Assembly: GCA_026770025.1 (NCBI GenBank)
Contig: JAMXDE010000003.1
Location: 1,488,001-1,552,000, forward strand
From: Craspedostauros australis
Taxonomy: Eukaryota; Bacillariophyta; Bacillariophyceae; Mastogloiales; Achnanthaceae
Direction: 5' to 3'
Length of the DNA stretch: 64,000 nucleotides
In this document: positions 53,367 through 64,000 of the stretch, piece by piece
Numbering within the stretch: the first letter of the stretch is position 1
Layout of the letters: each line of letters opens with the position of its first letter
Translations under genes and position numbers: made by a program
Notes under the pieces: model-generated
What the model was told of the DNA's origin: nothing
Databases searched by the model: none
Seen by the model: the letters and a program-made list of their open reading frames with translations, nothing else

Positions 53367-53864
53367 TCAAACCGAAAGTCGGTGATGCAATGCAACCGGA
53401 CTTGACGCAATGAAATACGATACCATAAATTGCAGCATTGCCAGGCGCTGATCATACCAGTACACGTCGACGAATGCACGAAACGTGGCGTACCTGCCGT
53501 GCCTCTTCCTGGGCTTCCAAACGTCTCCTCCGCTCTTCCTTCGTCTCCTTCCTGTGCTTGCCATCAGCAGTCTTCTTCGTGCCTCCCTTGGATTGCTTGG
53601 ATCTTCCCATGGTATCTTTTTTTGCTTCCTTGCCTTCTGGCTTCTTTGTTGCTGTCTCTCTTCGGCTGTTTCGGATGAATGCGCTGCTGGTATCGGTGAT
53701 GCCTTCTTCTCGATGCGTTCCAGAGTACTCCCCAACGTTCTCGGTAATGACGCTGACAATGATGATGCTGTCGATGTCGATGTCGGTGCTCTGATCAGCA
53801 TCGGTGGGTGTTTGGTTGGGTCGAGAATGCTTTTGATGCGGGGGATGGTGTCAGTGTCGGTCAT
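53367..53864 (-). CDS. Basic protein of unknown function, possibly spliced at its 3' end
   Basis: Frame from ATG 53864 (MTDTDTIPRIKSILDPTKHP) of 165 aa. The first part is Ser/Thr-rich; from about residue 80 it is strongly basic (QKARKQKKIPWEDPSNPREARRRLL, then TGRRRRKSGGDVWKPRKRH). A GTACGC donor-like site on the minus strand near 53492 follows RKRHG, so the last 40 residues (ATFRAFVDVYWYDQ...) may be intron and the true 3' exon is not identified. No domain recognised. The basic arrays resemble ribosome-biogenesis or RNA-binding proteins (inference). Confidence 0.45.
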   Translation of the reverse strand: MTDTDTIPRIKSILDPTKHPPMLIRAPTSTSTASSLSASLPRTLGSTLERIEKKASPIPAAHSSETAEERQQQRSQKARKQKKIPWEDPSNPREARRRLLMASTGRRRRKSGGDVWKPRKRHGRYATFRAFVDVYWYDQRLAMLQFMVSYFIASSPVALHHRLSV

Positions 53865-54248
53865 TTTCGATTCCTTTGCGAAGCCGAATCGAGCTTGTTT
53901 ACTCGGAGGGGTCGACTCATTCACGAACGAGCAAAGCGCCACACGATCAAATGACGGCGCATCAACTCGCCACCTGCATCGTATCAGTGCTCGTGCTTAC
54001 TTACACTCACACACCAAGATCTTTCATCACACCAGCCACACCAACACGCCCACTGTCGACGTCGCAACATCACGGAGTCGTGCCATAGTTCGTAGAGCCT
54101 CGTCCGGTACACCCGTGTGCCACAAGTCGTCACACAACAATCAGCAATACTATACAACGGGGATGGAATTACGAGCCTTGCATTAATTGCGGATTCGAAA
54201 CCATGGAGCATGACACGTGCCAGTGCATCATGTCGCTTGTTTACTCTA

Positions 54249-54683
54249 TCATATTGTATGACTGTGCATCTTGTGGGAGTCCTCATTGATGTACCAGCTG
54301 GAGAGCTGGTAGGCTCCAAGGAAGCGATATCCATTCTCCTGAATCTTGTTCTGCGCCACCATATCCTTGCGCCAGCCGACGTGACTTTGCTCCACGAAGA
54401 TGATGCCAAATTTTTAGGCATCAAAATCTACACCATTGATTGCAGTCCTTTCCACACCTTCCACGTCAAGCAAGAAGAAATCGATGAAGCCGCTGGGGCC
54501 CAAGGCTTCGTGCGGAATGTCCGTCAGCGTCGTGCATTTCACGATGGCGGCATTCTTGATCAATGTCGGTGTCCACCATCGCTTTTGGTATTCGTCACTG
54601 GTGAATTCGACACAGCCGCTGATGGCAAGATGTTTCCCAGCAGCGGATCTGCCTGGTTTGGACGGTGGCACTGACTGGCTCAC
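54249..54683 (-). pseudogene. FkbM/methyltransferase-21-like fragment with an in-frame stop
   Basis: On the minus strand, codons from 54683 down read through GFIDFFLLDVEGVERTAINGVDF, the FkbM-family core (IDF-x-LDVEG-E-x-x-x-L), to a TAA at 54414-54416. The same frame then continues without shift as KFGIIFVEQSHVGW, RKDMVAQNKIQENGYRFLG and a stop at 54249-54251. These are the next strands of the family. A one-base change would turn the stop into a Tyr codon, which is common here. The upstream part carrying the SAM-binding glycine loop is absent; only an unlinked signal-like stretch (LLFAVIIALFAG) lies near 54870. FkbM enzymes O-methylate sugars or small metabolites. Most likely a 5'-truncated, nonsense-mutated copy. 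Confidence 0.65.
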
Positions 54684-55559
54684 TTATGACAATTGGAAAC
54701 CTACAAATGCAGTGTCACTCTGAAACTATTTTGTCAGTATGTTTACGTAGGTATGGATCTATCTACCTTTAGGTGCGTAGGTAGCTCGCACATTTCTCTC
54801 TCTTGCTCTTCAGAGACGACTCTTCTCGGACGGTAGACTACTCGTGCGACCATCGCCTGCAAAGAGCGCAATGATCACCGCGAAGAGCAAATGTTGTTTC
54901 GTGACGATACCCTCTCCTACTTCGCTGTTACCCACCTGAGATTTTGCCGTGTCCAGGATGTCCTAGATTGCAATATGGGCACACGATGATCCCAAGAGAT
55001 ACCCTCACCACCTCTCCTGCATGCGTCAGGAGTCCAAGAGTGTGTCAACGAACTACTCACGAAATCAGCAACATCATAATCGTATCTGTTGCACATCCAA
55101 CCATCCATCCAACCAAACTCATGAGCTAAGTTCAGTTTTCTTGTTGCATCGCTCTATCTAGATCTGTACGGTAGGCTTCCACACAAACGATTCGGAACGT
55201 CGCGATTTTCAGGCATTCACGGAGAACACAGTTCGGAGAATCTAGGAGCACAATTTCCTCCGATACTTGGACATGTCGGCGATTTTTTGTCTCGCTTGTC
55301 CCGATTGGCATTCGCACGACCACATCATCAACGAGGCAACTCAAACACGATTTGGTTCCTCCTGCGTTCCGTTCTCCCACGAACAAAAACGCGGAACGTG
55401 AAGGAAAAGCACCTCTCTGCACAAGACCAGAAGATCCAGCGACGCCGCGTACTCTCCATCTCCTCCTTGCTTCGGCACCTCCTGGTCCATCTCATAAAAT
55501 CGAATCGCCAACGCCAACGCAAACGAACCAATCAACAAACACCCAACCGCAGCAACGCC
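54684..55559. other. Intergenic region
   Basis: Possible lost 5' part of the FkbM fragment (-) and the leader of the 55560 gene (+). The leader frame is open from a TTG at 55287 but has no ATG before 55560. No gene seen. Confidence 0.4.
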
Positions 55560-56234
55560 ATGCCTTCTTCAATTCAGTCCCAACGCAGCAGCAGCAGCAG
55601 CAAGACGAACAAGCACACATGCAATCGCAACACGACGACAACGAATCGCAAGAAGTCCGTCTCGTTCAACCGCAGAGTCAGGGTGAAGGAGACTCTCCAC
55701 CTCAACAACTACACAGACGCCGAGATCGATGCATGTTGGTTGTCCAAGCAGGAAAGCATGCACATCAGACAGGACATTGCCAACACGCTCAGACAGCATC
55801 ACCAACACAACGGAGGCGTCAGCTACAGCGACATTCGCGGACTTGAGTGCCGCACCAAGCAAGGCTCCGAGCAGCGACGGAGGGATCGCAACGAATCGAT
55901 CTCCGCTGTGTTGGACGAACAGGATCTACAGGATCATGAAGGATCATGCTGCCCAGATATCATCTCGTATGTCTACACCGAAGCCTCGCGAAGCGCGCAG
56001 ATCAGAGCGAACGTCCGGGCGATCCTGGATTACCAGGTCGTGAATTACAGAGAGCACGTCGCTCACAAGCAAGCCCAGCTGGAGATGGGAGCACGCACAA
56101 GCACAACTGAAGGCACGCACTCTGTGCCGATCACAGCAATAGATGCATCACGTCAAGTGCAAAGCGTTGTACTGAAGACGAATCCACGCCAGCGACAAAT
56201 GGTGCCGCACAACGTCGCAGGAACTGCGGCCTAA
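55560..56234 (+). CDS. Lineage-specific protein of unknown function
   Basis: Single exon of 224 aa from the first ATG (55560). A Ser/Thr/Asn-rich, basic start is followed by SVSFNRRVRVKETLHLNNYTDAEIDACW, a pattern (VSF-x-V-x-V-x6-H-x-x-x-Y-x-x-x-E-x-x-x-x-W) that recurs in short diatom proteins. A charged helical region comes next: SDIRGLECRTKQGSEQRRRDR, then ISAVLDEQDLQDH and EASRSAQIRANVRAI. No enzymatic motif. It is likely soluble and helical, and no function can be assigned. The antisense frame at 55569-55862 is a shadow. Confidence 0.68.
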   Translation: MPSSIQSQRSSSSSKTNKHTCNRNTTTTNRKKSVSFNRRVRVKETLHLNNYTDAEIDACWLSKQESMHIRQDIANTLRQHHQHNGGVSYSDIRGLECRTKQGSEQRRRDRNESISAVLDEQDLQDHEGSCCPDIISYVYTEASRSAQIRANVRAILDYQVVNYREHVAHKQAQLEMGARTSTTEGTHSVPITAIDASRQVQSVVLKTNPRQRQMVPHNVAGTAA

Positions 56235-56750
56235 AAGACCAACATCTTGACTGGTTATTCGATGTGCATGCCGAGCAGCGCCGTGCAGTGCATTCCGATG
56301 CAATCGGACACAATGCAATGCCAAAGCCACACGCGCTTTCGGGTAGCCATCATCTCTCTGACACAGCATAGATTCAACTCATAACATCCCATAGAGCCAT
56401 CCAAGCCGACATCTCCACAACACTTGACTCCAGAGCACTATTCGATACGGCCATGTACGCAATCCAACCAATCATTGTGGTCCTTTTCTACCGACGGGAC
56501 GAGCAGGGGTGCGCGTATTTTCTCCACCAGCTTGCTACGATGCATGGACGATTCGAAGGTAGAATAGAATTCAATACCTCTGGGCCATTGAAACGCATCT
56601 TGAGTACTCGTGTGGAGTTAGTCCACCGTTGCTCTGGAGAGACAGTCTTGTCATTATGTTACCTCATCCTAATATATAATATAATAGAATAATACACAAG
56701 TAATACTACGGCATGATACATCCCCCATTTGTTTCATTAGTGGAGTACCT
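56235..56750. other. Intergenic region, convergent genes
   Basis: 3' flanks of the 55560 gene (+) and the 56751 gene (-). An AT-rich patch lies at about 56672-56700. No gene seen. Confidence 0.45.
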
Positions 56751-58010
56751 CTAGAGTCCATGCTCCGAGATGAATGCGTCGATGGCTGGCATATCGCATG
56801 TGTATGCGAATGGGAAATCCATCGCTTGTGTTGCGATGAATTGCAGAAGACCATGCAGAAGGAAGGCGTAGAATGAAAGCCGCAGTCCCTTGCTGGCGTT
56901 CTTTGCGCTGATGGACGCTTCAGATGTTGATGTAGCAGCGGCAGTCTTGTTGTGCTGCCTCATGTTCTTTGGAATCGTCATGTAGATGAGGGTCGCCACC
57001 ATCAGCAGCATGTAGGCGCCGTGAGTGGTGGTTAGGTGCTGGATGCGGATACTGATGATGTCATGGTGGTGAGCAGGACACCCTGTCATTCGGAACGCAA
57101 TACGAAAGCCCCACCGTGAGAACCCTGTGCCGCAGATCGTCGTCATGAGCAAGGTCATGTACGTGATGTGGAGTCGGAAGCGCACGGCGCGGCTGGGGAT
57201 GCGCTTGGTGTCGTGCAGGCTGGAGCGGCTCAACCACCAGAACATGGCGATCATGGTCGGCGTGAGAAGTGCTGCGGCGAAAGGTAGGGAGTACTGAGCG
57301 GTCTGCCAGATGGTTGGATGGACGGCATCCGCCAACAGATGCCCCTGTGCCAATGCGGCCGACTTGGTGGACACGAAGACCCAGGAAGCGTTTGTGTGGA
57401 GTTCGAGGATTATGGCTGGGAGGAGCACGTCCAAGGCGAACCAACCCAGGATGGAATGCAGTCTGTAGGCCTTGAAGATGGCGGTTAGGACCTGCACGGT
57501 GGATACGACAGCCCAAAGGGACATGAGGACGAGGTGGAGGTGGTCAATGAGGTAGCGCTGGAGCTCGGGGAGGCTGCCGCCACTCCATGAGTTCTTGGTG
57601 ACCACGTAGATGATGAATGGGATCATCGCTGACATGCACATGACGAGGTTGATCATGGCGAGCGTTCTTGACGTGACCTTGGGGATGTGCCAATGACGGT
57701 AGGCGTGAAGGCAGATGACGATAGTGAAGATGGTGCTGACGGTCCAGTACGATGACGGCAGAGTCTCGGCGAAGATGGGAGCCTGACCTTCGTTTGTACC
57801 ATTGGTACTGCTGATGTTGCCTGCGACGAAGTTCTCACCACCAAGCATTGAGGAGAAGAAGCTGGTGCTTTCGATGGATGATATCGCCGAGGCATCAGTC
57901 AACGAACTGCTGCTGAGGTTGGAACCATTGGATGGAATGGTGAGCATTACAGAGGATGCTATGTCATGAGATGGCAGGGCCACGTTCGGTCGAGGGATGC
58001 AGATATTCAT
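56751..58010 (-). CDS. Polytopic membrane protein of unknown function
   Basis: Single exon. I take the ATG at 58010 (419 aa); the frame is open to another ATG at 58214 (487 aa), whose extra residues are basic and leader-like. The N-terminus is about 90 residues, Ser/Asn-rich with N-glycosylation sequons. Eight to nine hydrophobic segments follow: WTVSTIFTIVICLHAY, LAMINLVMCMSAMIPFIIYV, LHLVLMSLWAVVSTVQVLTA, WFALDVLLPAIILEL, YSLPFAAALLTPTMIAMFWW, ITYMTLLMTTICG, AYMLLMVATLIYM and LSFYAFLLHGLLQFIAT. No family recognised. It may be a transporter or receptor-like protein of the plasma membrane or endomembranes. Confidence 0.7.
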   Translation of the reverse strand: MNICIPRPNVALPSHDIASSVMLTIPSNGSNLSSSSLTDASAISSIESTSFFSSMLGGENFVAGNISSTNGTNEGQAPIFAETLPSSYWTVSTIFTIVICLHAYRHWHIPKVTSRTLAMINLVMCMSAMIPFIIYVVTKNSWSGGSLPELQRYLIDHLHLVLMSLWAVVSTVQVLTAIFKAYRLHSILGWFALDVLLPAIILELHTNASWVFVSTKSAALAQGHLLADAVHPTIWQTAQYSLPFAAALLTPTMIAMFWWLSRSSLHDTKRIPSRAVRFRLHITYMTLLMTTICGTGFSRWGFRIAFRMTGCPAHHHDIISIRIQHLTTTHGAYMLLMVATLIYMTIPKNMRQHNKTAAATSTSEASISAKNASKGLRLSFYAFLLHGLLQFIATQAMDFPFAYTCDMPAIDAFISEHGL

Positions 58011-60812
58011 GTTGCTTTGGTACAGTTGCGAGAATAGTAGAATGCGTTGATGCGTATATGCGTGTATGTGTGATGGCAGGAGTATGACAGTGCTGCACGA
58101 TGTACGAGTCCATGAAATAGTTATATGCGTTTTGCGTGGCTTTGCTTTATTCTCGTGTTGGGTTTTATGACGACCAGGGTCACAAAGATGCCGACGAAAC
58201 GTCCTACATGCCATTCACATCGTCGCTGATGACATAGTACGAGCGATTCCGAGACCATAGTGGTGGGTCCCCGTTGCAGCACCCTCGCTAGCACTGGCAT
58301 ATGTGTTGCCTTGTTCCACATGCAGCTCATGTGTCAAATGAATTGTTGATGTGCGTTCCTACGCATTCGAACAGCGAACTTGGGGCACCATCTCCGGCCT
58401 CGGAGCGTTGCTGACAGGAATCGGTTTGGAGCTTTCCTTCATTGAACGTCACAGATCTCTGCAGAGTATCAACATGTGACGCTCTGCATTTGCATGTTTA
58501 CCTCTACCTAACACAACCATGCTCGAATAAATCTCGGCCCTCTCAGGAATACCGGGTCCATCCCCGCATCACCTTCCCCCTGTCTGTTTCCACACAGTTG
58601 TGAGCTGCCTGGGCATCTGGATGGTATTGCCTCTGTGCCCTTCTCACTGACATCGCTCGCGGCTGTCGCCTTTGGGAGGTGATTGCTTTGCTGAGACATC
58701 GTTTGGTCAAGGAATCGTGAACACGACGACGAGCGCACGCGTTCGCGCGTTCACGCGTCCATGCTTTGCCACCCAGACTCGCACGACGACAGGAGATGCG
58801 GAAGTGTGGGTCGATTCGGGGATCGTTCGTGATGATTGAGATATTCTGGGTGAAGGTATGACAAAACGGGCGGCTTCGGTTGCGGCTGTGTTGGTTGAAT
58901 GATCTCCAAAAGAACAGCACATTTTTAGCATTGCCATTTCCGTGGCACCAAGGTGGCGCGTGTGTGTGGAGAAAAAGCAGAACCTTGTGAAACAGCTCCA
59001 GAATTAATGGGCTCCGCCTGCTGGTGCGCAAGCGTCGTTCATTCAATCCGAACACTGAACCGCCAACAACTATGACATCGCCGAATCAATTGATCCAATC
59101 GTTCAACCGCGCTCAACGTGAATTGGTTGACTATTCCATTGCACAGGTGCTCTGCTCTGGTCTACTCAACTTGACTCAAGTCTGCTCCACCCAACTCGAC
59201 TTGTGAATTTGGGTGCACAGCATGAAGCAACGAACAGCCCAAGATAGACGATTGCAGCAGAAGCGCCATGTCAGAGAAGAAAGGATGGAGGCAATGTCAA
59301 GGTGCCACGTATCGCAATGCTTCTGAAATAGATTCACGGCACCGGAGTGTAGCATGCGTTTGCTCGCATACCAGAGTAGTTTCGCAATGCGGTCTGTACT
59401 CACGTACAAGCCTTGCGTGGATTCATCCATCCGCCATCGCACCAATCACGCATCATCCAAAGGCATGCATCTAACAAAAATGATGGCGGTCGAGGAAACA
59501 TGAGCAATCAGAACAAGATGTACTAATCACATTGTATGCCACCCCACCATACTGATACGTTTCCCTGCTACTACCAGGAAACAATACTCCATGCTGCTTC
59601 TCCCACAACATACCGCGCCACACCATACCTTCAGGGAACGCTACCCAATGGCAGATAGGTACAGACACAATTACGATCACGTATTCTGGAGATCAGAAAC
59701 GTCCTTCAAACAGAAACGATCGGCCTTTGGAGACTGGACATCATTGCCGCGGACATGTTGTTCATCGCATCTGTCTGAACGTAGGTAGTGCAACCTCCGT
59801 CCTAAATCGCCACTGCTGGTTCGTCAAGGCTCGTATGTCCGCTCTGCGTTGATTTGTGAAACGAGGTGGTCATTTTGTCCACGAAACCCAAAAAGTCGTC
59901 ATTCGACGCATCCGTGAATGGTAGTGGAACCGAGTGACTGAAAAGTGCGACATCCGTGAAGCATGATACCATTCCGCACAACACAAATCGGAGAAGCTGA
60001 GGAAACGAACCACGCAGGCCAGAGGAGGTCTCCAGACGTACCAACGCGAGCACTCAGCATGATCGAAGCACTTTAACATCTAGCTCGTAGGTCGTACTCT
60101 CACCGTACTTGTACTCGCATAACCACTCTGCAACAATCTCTGGTGGCTAGTACTACTGTTAGAACGTAATCGTAGATGGGTGTGAAGGATACCGCACCGA
60201 GAACGTAGAGTGATCAAGTCGTTGTTGTTGGTGAGGAGAGTGTTTGTTTACTGTATTATTCGTATGGTAGTAGGAATGCTGTCGAGCTCACAAGATGGTT
60301 TCTTGAGAACTGTGAGCATGAGAGAGGCATGACATGATCTCATGCAATTGCAAGTACAATTAACACGGAGACAACACGACAAATGTGCGTGTTACTGCGT
60401 GAAGATGAGGTGCAAAGAGTCAATGAACAAAACACCGCGATAGCCCGTGTTGTGAATTACGTCTTCTCACGATGTTGCTAGTAGTACGATCACACGATTG
60501 ATCGTATTCACTTGAGAAGGTCATGGCAAGATTCGCACATGTCGCACCCAAGATCCAAGTCTGTCCTGATTGGGCAGATTGGTTCATCTTGGCAAGAAAT
60601 CAATTTCCGCGACATTTTGGAACTGTGTTTGACGGGAAAACGATTCCTGCGACGCGAAATGCGACACAAATTTGACACAACGGATTTTCGACCAAAATTT
60701 CCGTTCGGAACGGAAAAGGTAAGAAAAGTGGATATTTCTGATTGGTCGACGGGTGTCGCTATTGTTAGAGATTTAGCGTGCGCTAATACTCCCCAAAGCG
60801 TGTCCCGGACAT
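58011..60812. other. Gene-poor region ahead of the retrotransposon
   Basis: 2.8 kb with no convincing gene. Frames such as 58543-59055 (-) have no domain. The right end should contain the element's 3' LTR. On the minus strand a purine tract (TTTGGGGAG) sits at about 60790-60800, next to a TTAGCGTGCGCTAA palindrome (about 60774-60787), a plausible polypurine tract and LTR edge. The outer LTR end could not be located by eye. Confidence 0.4.
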
Positions 60813-63800
60813 TCAGGTCTTGTAGGTCGAGGAAGAAGACTCAGTGTGCCCTTTCCAGAAGAGGATGGGCTTCACGAGGGGCCAGAAGACAGCCCACGGA
60901 AGGAACTTCGTCATCACGTCGGCGACGTTCTGCGTGCCAGGGATCTTGATGAAGTAGAGGATGCCAGCGGCGACAGCGGACCGGACGCGATGGTAGGCCA
61001 GTGCGTTGTGGCGCTTGGAGAGCATGCTCTTGGGGACCGTGGAGGAGGTGATGACGGACTGGTTGTCACCCAGCATCCAGCTGGGACCGTCGATCGGGAT
61101 GCCCATCTCGCGGAGAGCGAGACGAAGGGAGATGATCTGCTCCGTAGCTTGACGGGCAGCGACGAACTCGGACCCGTAGGTGGCGGTCTCAACCGTGCCT
61201 TGACGCTTGGAGAACCATTCGATGGGGGTCTGGTTTACCAGATGGAGAACACCGGTAGCGGATCTGCCAGTGACTTGGCAGTGGAGAAGGTTGGCGTCGA
61301 CGAACGTGGTGGTTCGGACGGGCTTGCCTTTCGGCTCGGGGATGTCATCCGGAATCTCCTCGGAGGTCTTCCCGTAGACGGAGTAGATCCAGTCATGGTT
61401 AGGAACCTCATAGTGAAGATCGAAGCGGGGAACGCAGGTGCGGAAGCGGATGGCAGCATCAGGGTGCTTGCGAAGGTATCCGTACACGCGCTTGGCGCGG
61501 TCCAGATGACCTTGGCGGGGCGCTGAGCGGAAGCGTGCTAGCGTCATGACAGCGACAGAGATGTCAAACCGTCCGAGGGAGATACACCACTGGAGTGCAC
61601 CGATGAGCGACATGAACTTGCGCTTGTCGGTTTCGCTGAGTTCGGAAGAGGTGTCAAGCTCGGGACTGTCGGCCTTGTCGAGGGGGCAGCTGATCTTGCG
61701 GGGAAGCTCGCCGAACATGCGCTCGTAGTTCTCCATCATCCGCTTGATGTAGGATTGCGGGGAGAGCTTGAGAGTGCCGTCGGGATCACGGCCGAAGTCA
61801 GCACCGAGATGGTACTTGATAGGACCAACTCCCTTGAGCTGGTACCCGTACTTCGAAGAGAGGATGTCGAAGAAGGCCTTGGGGTCGGCCATCGTCGCGG
61901 TGAGGTCATCAACGTAGATGCAGACGTACTCCCAATGGGAGTTGGCGTCACGCATCCAGACGTCGGGATCGGAGCGGCATTGGAGGAAACCCATGTCGCG
62001 AAGGGTGTCGGCGAGAGCCTCATGGAATCGGGCGCCCGATGTGCGCAGGCCGTAGAGTGCCTTGACTATCTGCATGGTATGACCAGCGAAGTCACCGAAT
62101 TCGTCACCAGCGATGAAGCAGATGCGTTCTTGAGTGAAGGCCTCAAGATACGCATTGCCGATGTCTCCAACCCATGTTAGAATGCCGTTGAGTTCGCCGG
62201 CGAGGAGGGAGAGGCGGAGAGAGCGAAGACTGACCACACCTGCGTAGGATGCATCCTTGCAGGGGTCGGTGAGATGACCACCAACGACGCAGCGCGCCTT
62301 GTGGCGGAGGTCATGCTTCACAGCATAGACCCATTGGAGGCGGATCTTCTGGAAGCCGGAGGGAACAGGGGCGCCTTTGCCGAGAGACTTGAAGGTGTGG
62401 TACCCGAAGAGTTGGTCCATCTCCTTCTTCTCGGCATCGGCCCAGAGAGTGTTGCCGTTCTTGTCGTCGAGTCGCAGCGCTTCCTTGTGGTTGCGAGGGA
62501 CTTGGACACCGAACTGGAAGGTGGGAGCGTGGTTGAAGGTCTTGGACTTGTTGACCTGGCGCTCGAGACGATTGGTGCGGATGGCGAGGCGCTTGAGGCG
62601 CTTCCAGCCAGGCTCGTCGAGCAGCTCGTGGCGGCGGCCATAGGCAGCGCAAGAGACGGGATCATCCTGAATCATGATGGAGAGGGGTTCGGTGGAGGTG
62701 GAGCCGTCTCCCCATTTGACGATGACGTTGAAGCTCGATCCCTTGTAGGAGGGAGAGGAAGATGAGAGAGGACCCTCGTGTCCGATGATGGAGTCGAACT
62801 CCCACTTGGCGTCGGGGTCGTCGTTGTGCTCCTGTTGCCGTTCGATGATGTCGGCGAGCTCAACATAGGAGATGAGGTCATGCGTCTCCCCATCAGCCAG
62901 TGCGAGTAGCATCTTGATGCGTTGGTGGTTGGCTGCGTCAAGGTCATTGACCTTTTGCACCACCTCCGCTCTGACTTGCTGGCCATCCTTCTCGTGGATG
63001 AAGGTCATCCCAACGAGATCCTCGGGAGAGAACTTCGGGATGTGGACCTTGGCATTCCCCACTGTTTCAGGGTCTGTGCCGCGGCGGTCAGCCAGGATGG
63101 AATCGGCGAGGGAGTGAACGATGGGATCGGAGTCAGGAGGGACGGAGATGTCGTCGTCTGGCTCCCCATTCGCCACATTCATGGCATCAGAGCCATCGTC
63201 CTCCCCAACAATGGGGAAGGGGAAGTCCGCACGAAGATTGCGGGTGGCAGAGTCGTCGGCAGGTCGGATGGCAGACCGAGGGAGGAGTCGCTGGGTCTCG
63301 TCGTCGAGGACCCAGAAGGTGAGGTCGTCACCCTTGTGAAGGCAAGGGCCGGCCCAGCGTCCACTGCGCTCCTTGGACTGGCTGGGGAAGGTGGGGTTGT
63401 CAACCCGGTAGTAGACAGGTTGCCACCATCGGTAGGAAAGGAACTTGGAGATGTCCGGTCGCTGTCCGAAGGCGGCTTGAAGAGGGGTGATGGAGCCAGC
63501 GGTAACCTGCGCGATGTGATTGAAGAGATCAATCACATAGAGCGTGCAGATCAGCCAGAAGCGGTCGGGGGTACCCGTGCGATCCATCACACCGTTGGTT
63601 GTGCGTTTGATATCCTGGATCCGGCGTTCCGCGCCGTTCTGATGCTGGTGTTCCGGCTCACTCTGGTGGTCCTTGATGTGATATTGTCGTAGGATCTCCA
63701 TGACCTTGTTACCGATCTGCGCCTTGGCGTTATCAGACATCAGTAGATCAGGAGCCCCATGGCGACGGATGAAATCACGGAGAGTGTCGGAGATGCGGCC

Positions 63801-64000
63801 CTCGGATGGCATGGGAAAGCCGGCCGTGAACCGAGAGTCGAGGGCGACGTACACCTGAAGCATGGTGCAGCCGCCATGGCCGAGAACCCCGTCGTCGTGA
63901 GCAGGGGTATCGGAGAAGAGCGTATCCATCGCAACCGTCTCATGGAGACGGTCGACGTTAGCCGCTGGGAACCGAGACTTGAAATGCTTGCGCATGGAGA
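60813..64000 (-). mobile_element. Ty1/copia-type (diatom CoDi-like) retrotransposon pol, 5' end beyond the window
   Basis: Open minus-strand frame of at least 1060 codons reaching the right edge, with its stop at 60813. Domains in order: integrase core (MDTLFSD, LLMSDNAKA, HQHQNGAERRIQD as the D-D-E positions), then reverse transcriptase (YAVKHDLRHKARCVV, GDIGNAYLEA, ALYGLRTSG, and catalytic YVDDLTATM at about residue 690), then RNase H (TTFVDANLLHC, ETATYGSEFVA, GDNQSVI, KRHNALAYHRVR). Integrase before reverse transcriptase is the copia order. Gag, protease and the 5' LTR lie to the right of the window. The frame is unbroken across all visible domains, suggesting a young copy. Confidence 0.93.

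Noticed and set aside
52926..53864. Joining the small membrane protein and the basic protein as two exons of one minus-strand gene
   Set aside because: The donor phase near 53492 and the TTAG acceptor before 53168 give an immediate stop after splicing.
54117..54674. 185-aa plus-strand frame
   Set aside because: Antisense of the FkbM fragment, whose conserved core lies on the minus strand.
62922..63692. 256-aa plus-strand frame inside the retrotransposon
   Set aside because: Antisense of pol, which has all expected motifs on the minus strand.

Overview
The window reads as nuclear DNA of a diatom or a close stramenopile relative. Supporting signs are protein-coding genes on both strands with few, short GT-AG introns (about 150-400 nt), predicted plastid presequences carrying a diatom-style Ala|Phe cleavage motif (Mpv17-like at 47897 and TLDc-like at 51055), a Ty1/copia pol of the kind found in diatoms, a single-pass LRR protein with an acidic N-terminal tail, and several proteins that look like diatom lineage-specific families. 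The species cannot be named from the sequence alone.

Left part (1-29 kb): the 3' end of a TM9SF/EMP70 gene; a four-exon LRR membrane protein; an SF1 (UPF1/MOV10-like) helicase; a SET-domain protein (-); a small conserved-looking protein; a fatty acid hydroxylase/sterol desaturase; a fusion of a DUF2431 (BMT5-like) rRNA methyltransferase with an S4 plus RluA-like pseudouridine synthase module; a MYCBP/AMY-1 homologue (-); a GT61-like glycosyltransferase (-); a MINDY-type deubiquitinase (-); a FUSC-like transporter (-); and a LURP-one/tubby-C-like protein (-). These are ordinary housekeeping genes with short spacers.

Middle (29.5-40.7 kb): a gene-poor, degraded region. It holds a protein-L-isoaspartate methyltransferase-like locus broken by two apparent 1-nt losses and a missing splice acceptor, loose acidic coding pieces, an orphan GNAT domain of the N-acetylglutamate-synthase type, an intact 849-aa mariner-like transposase, and about 4 kb without a convincing gene. 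A 46-bp near-perfect inverted repeat (29483-29528 and 38906-38951) brackets this 9.4 kb.

Right part (40.8-64 kb): a three-exon asparagine synthetase fused to a C-terminal PLP fold-type-I domain; a large disordered protein; a plastid-type Mpv17 homologue; a DUF952 protein (-); a plastid-type TLDc protein; a small single-TM protein (-); a basic unknown protein (-); an FkbM methyltransferase remnant with an in-frame stop (-); a lineage-specific protein; a polytopic membrane protein (-); and, running off the right edge, a copia retrotransposon pol with an open reading frame (-).

No operon-like organisation, CRISPR array, rRNA or confident tRNA was seen. The most unusual items are the asparagine synthetase-PLP fusion, the methyltransferase-pseudouridine synthase fusion, and the inverted-repeat-bounded 9.4 kb block.
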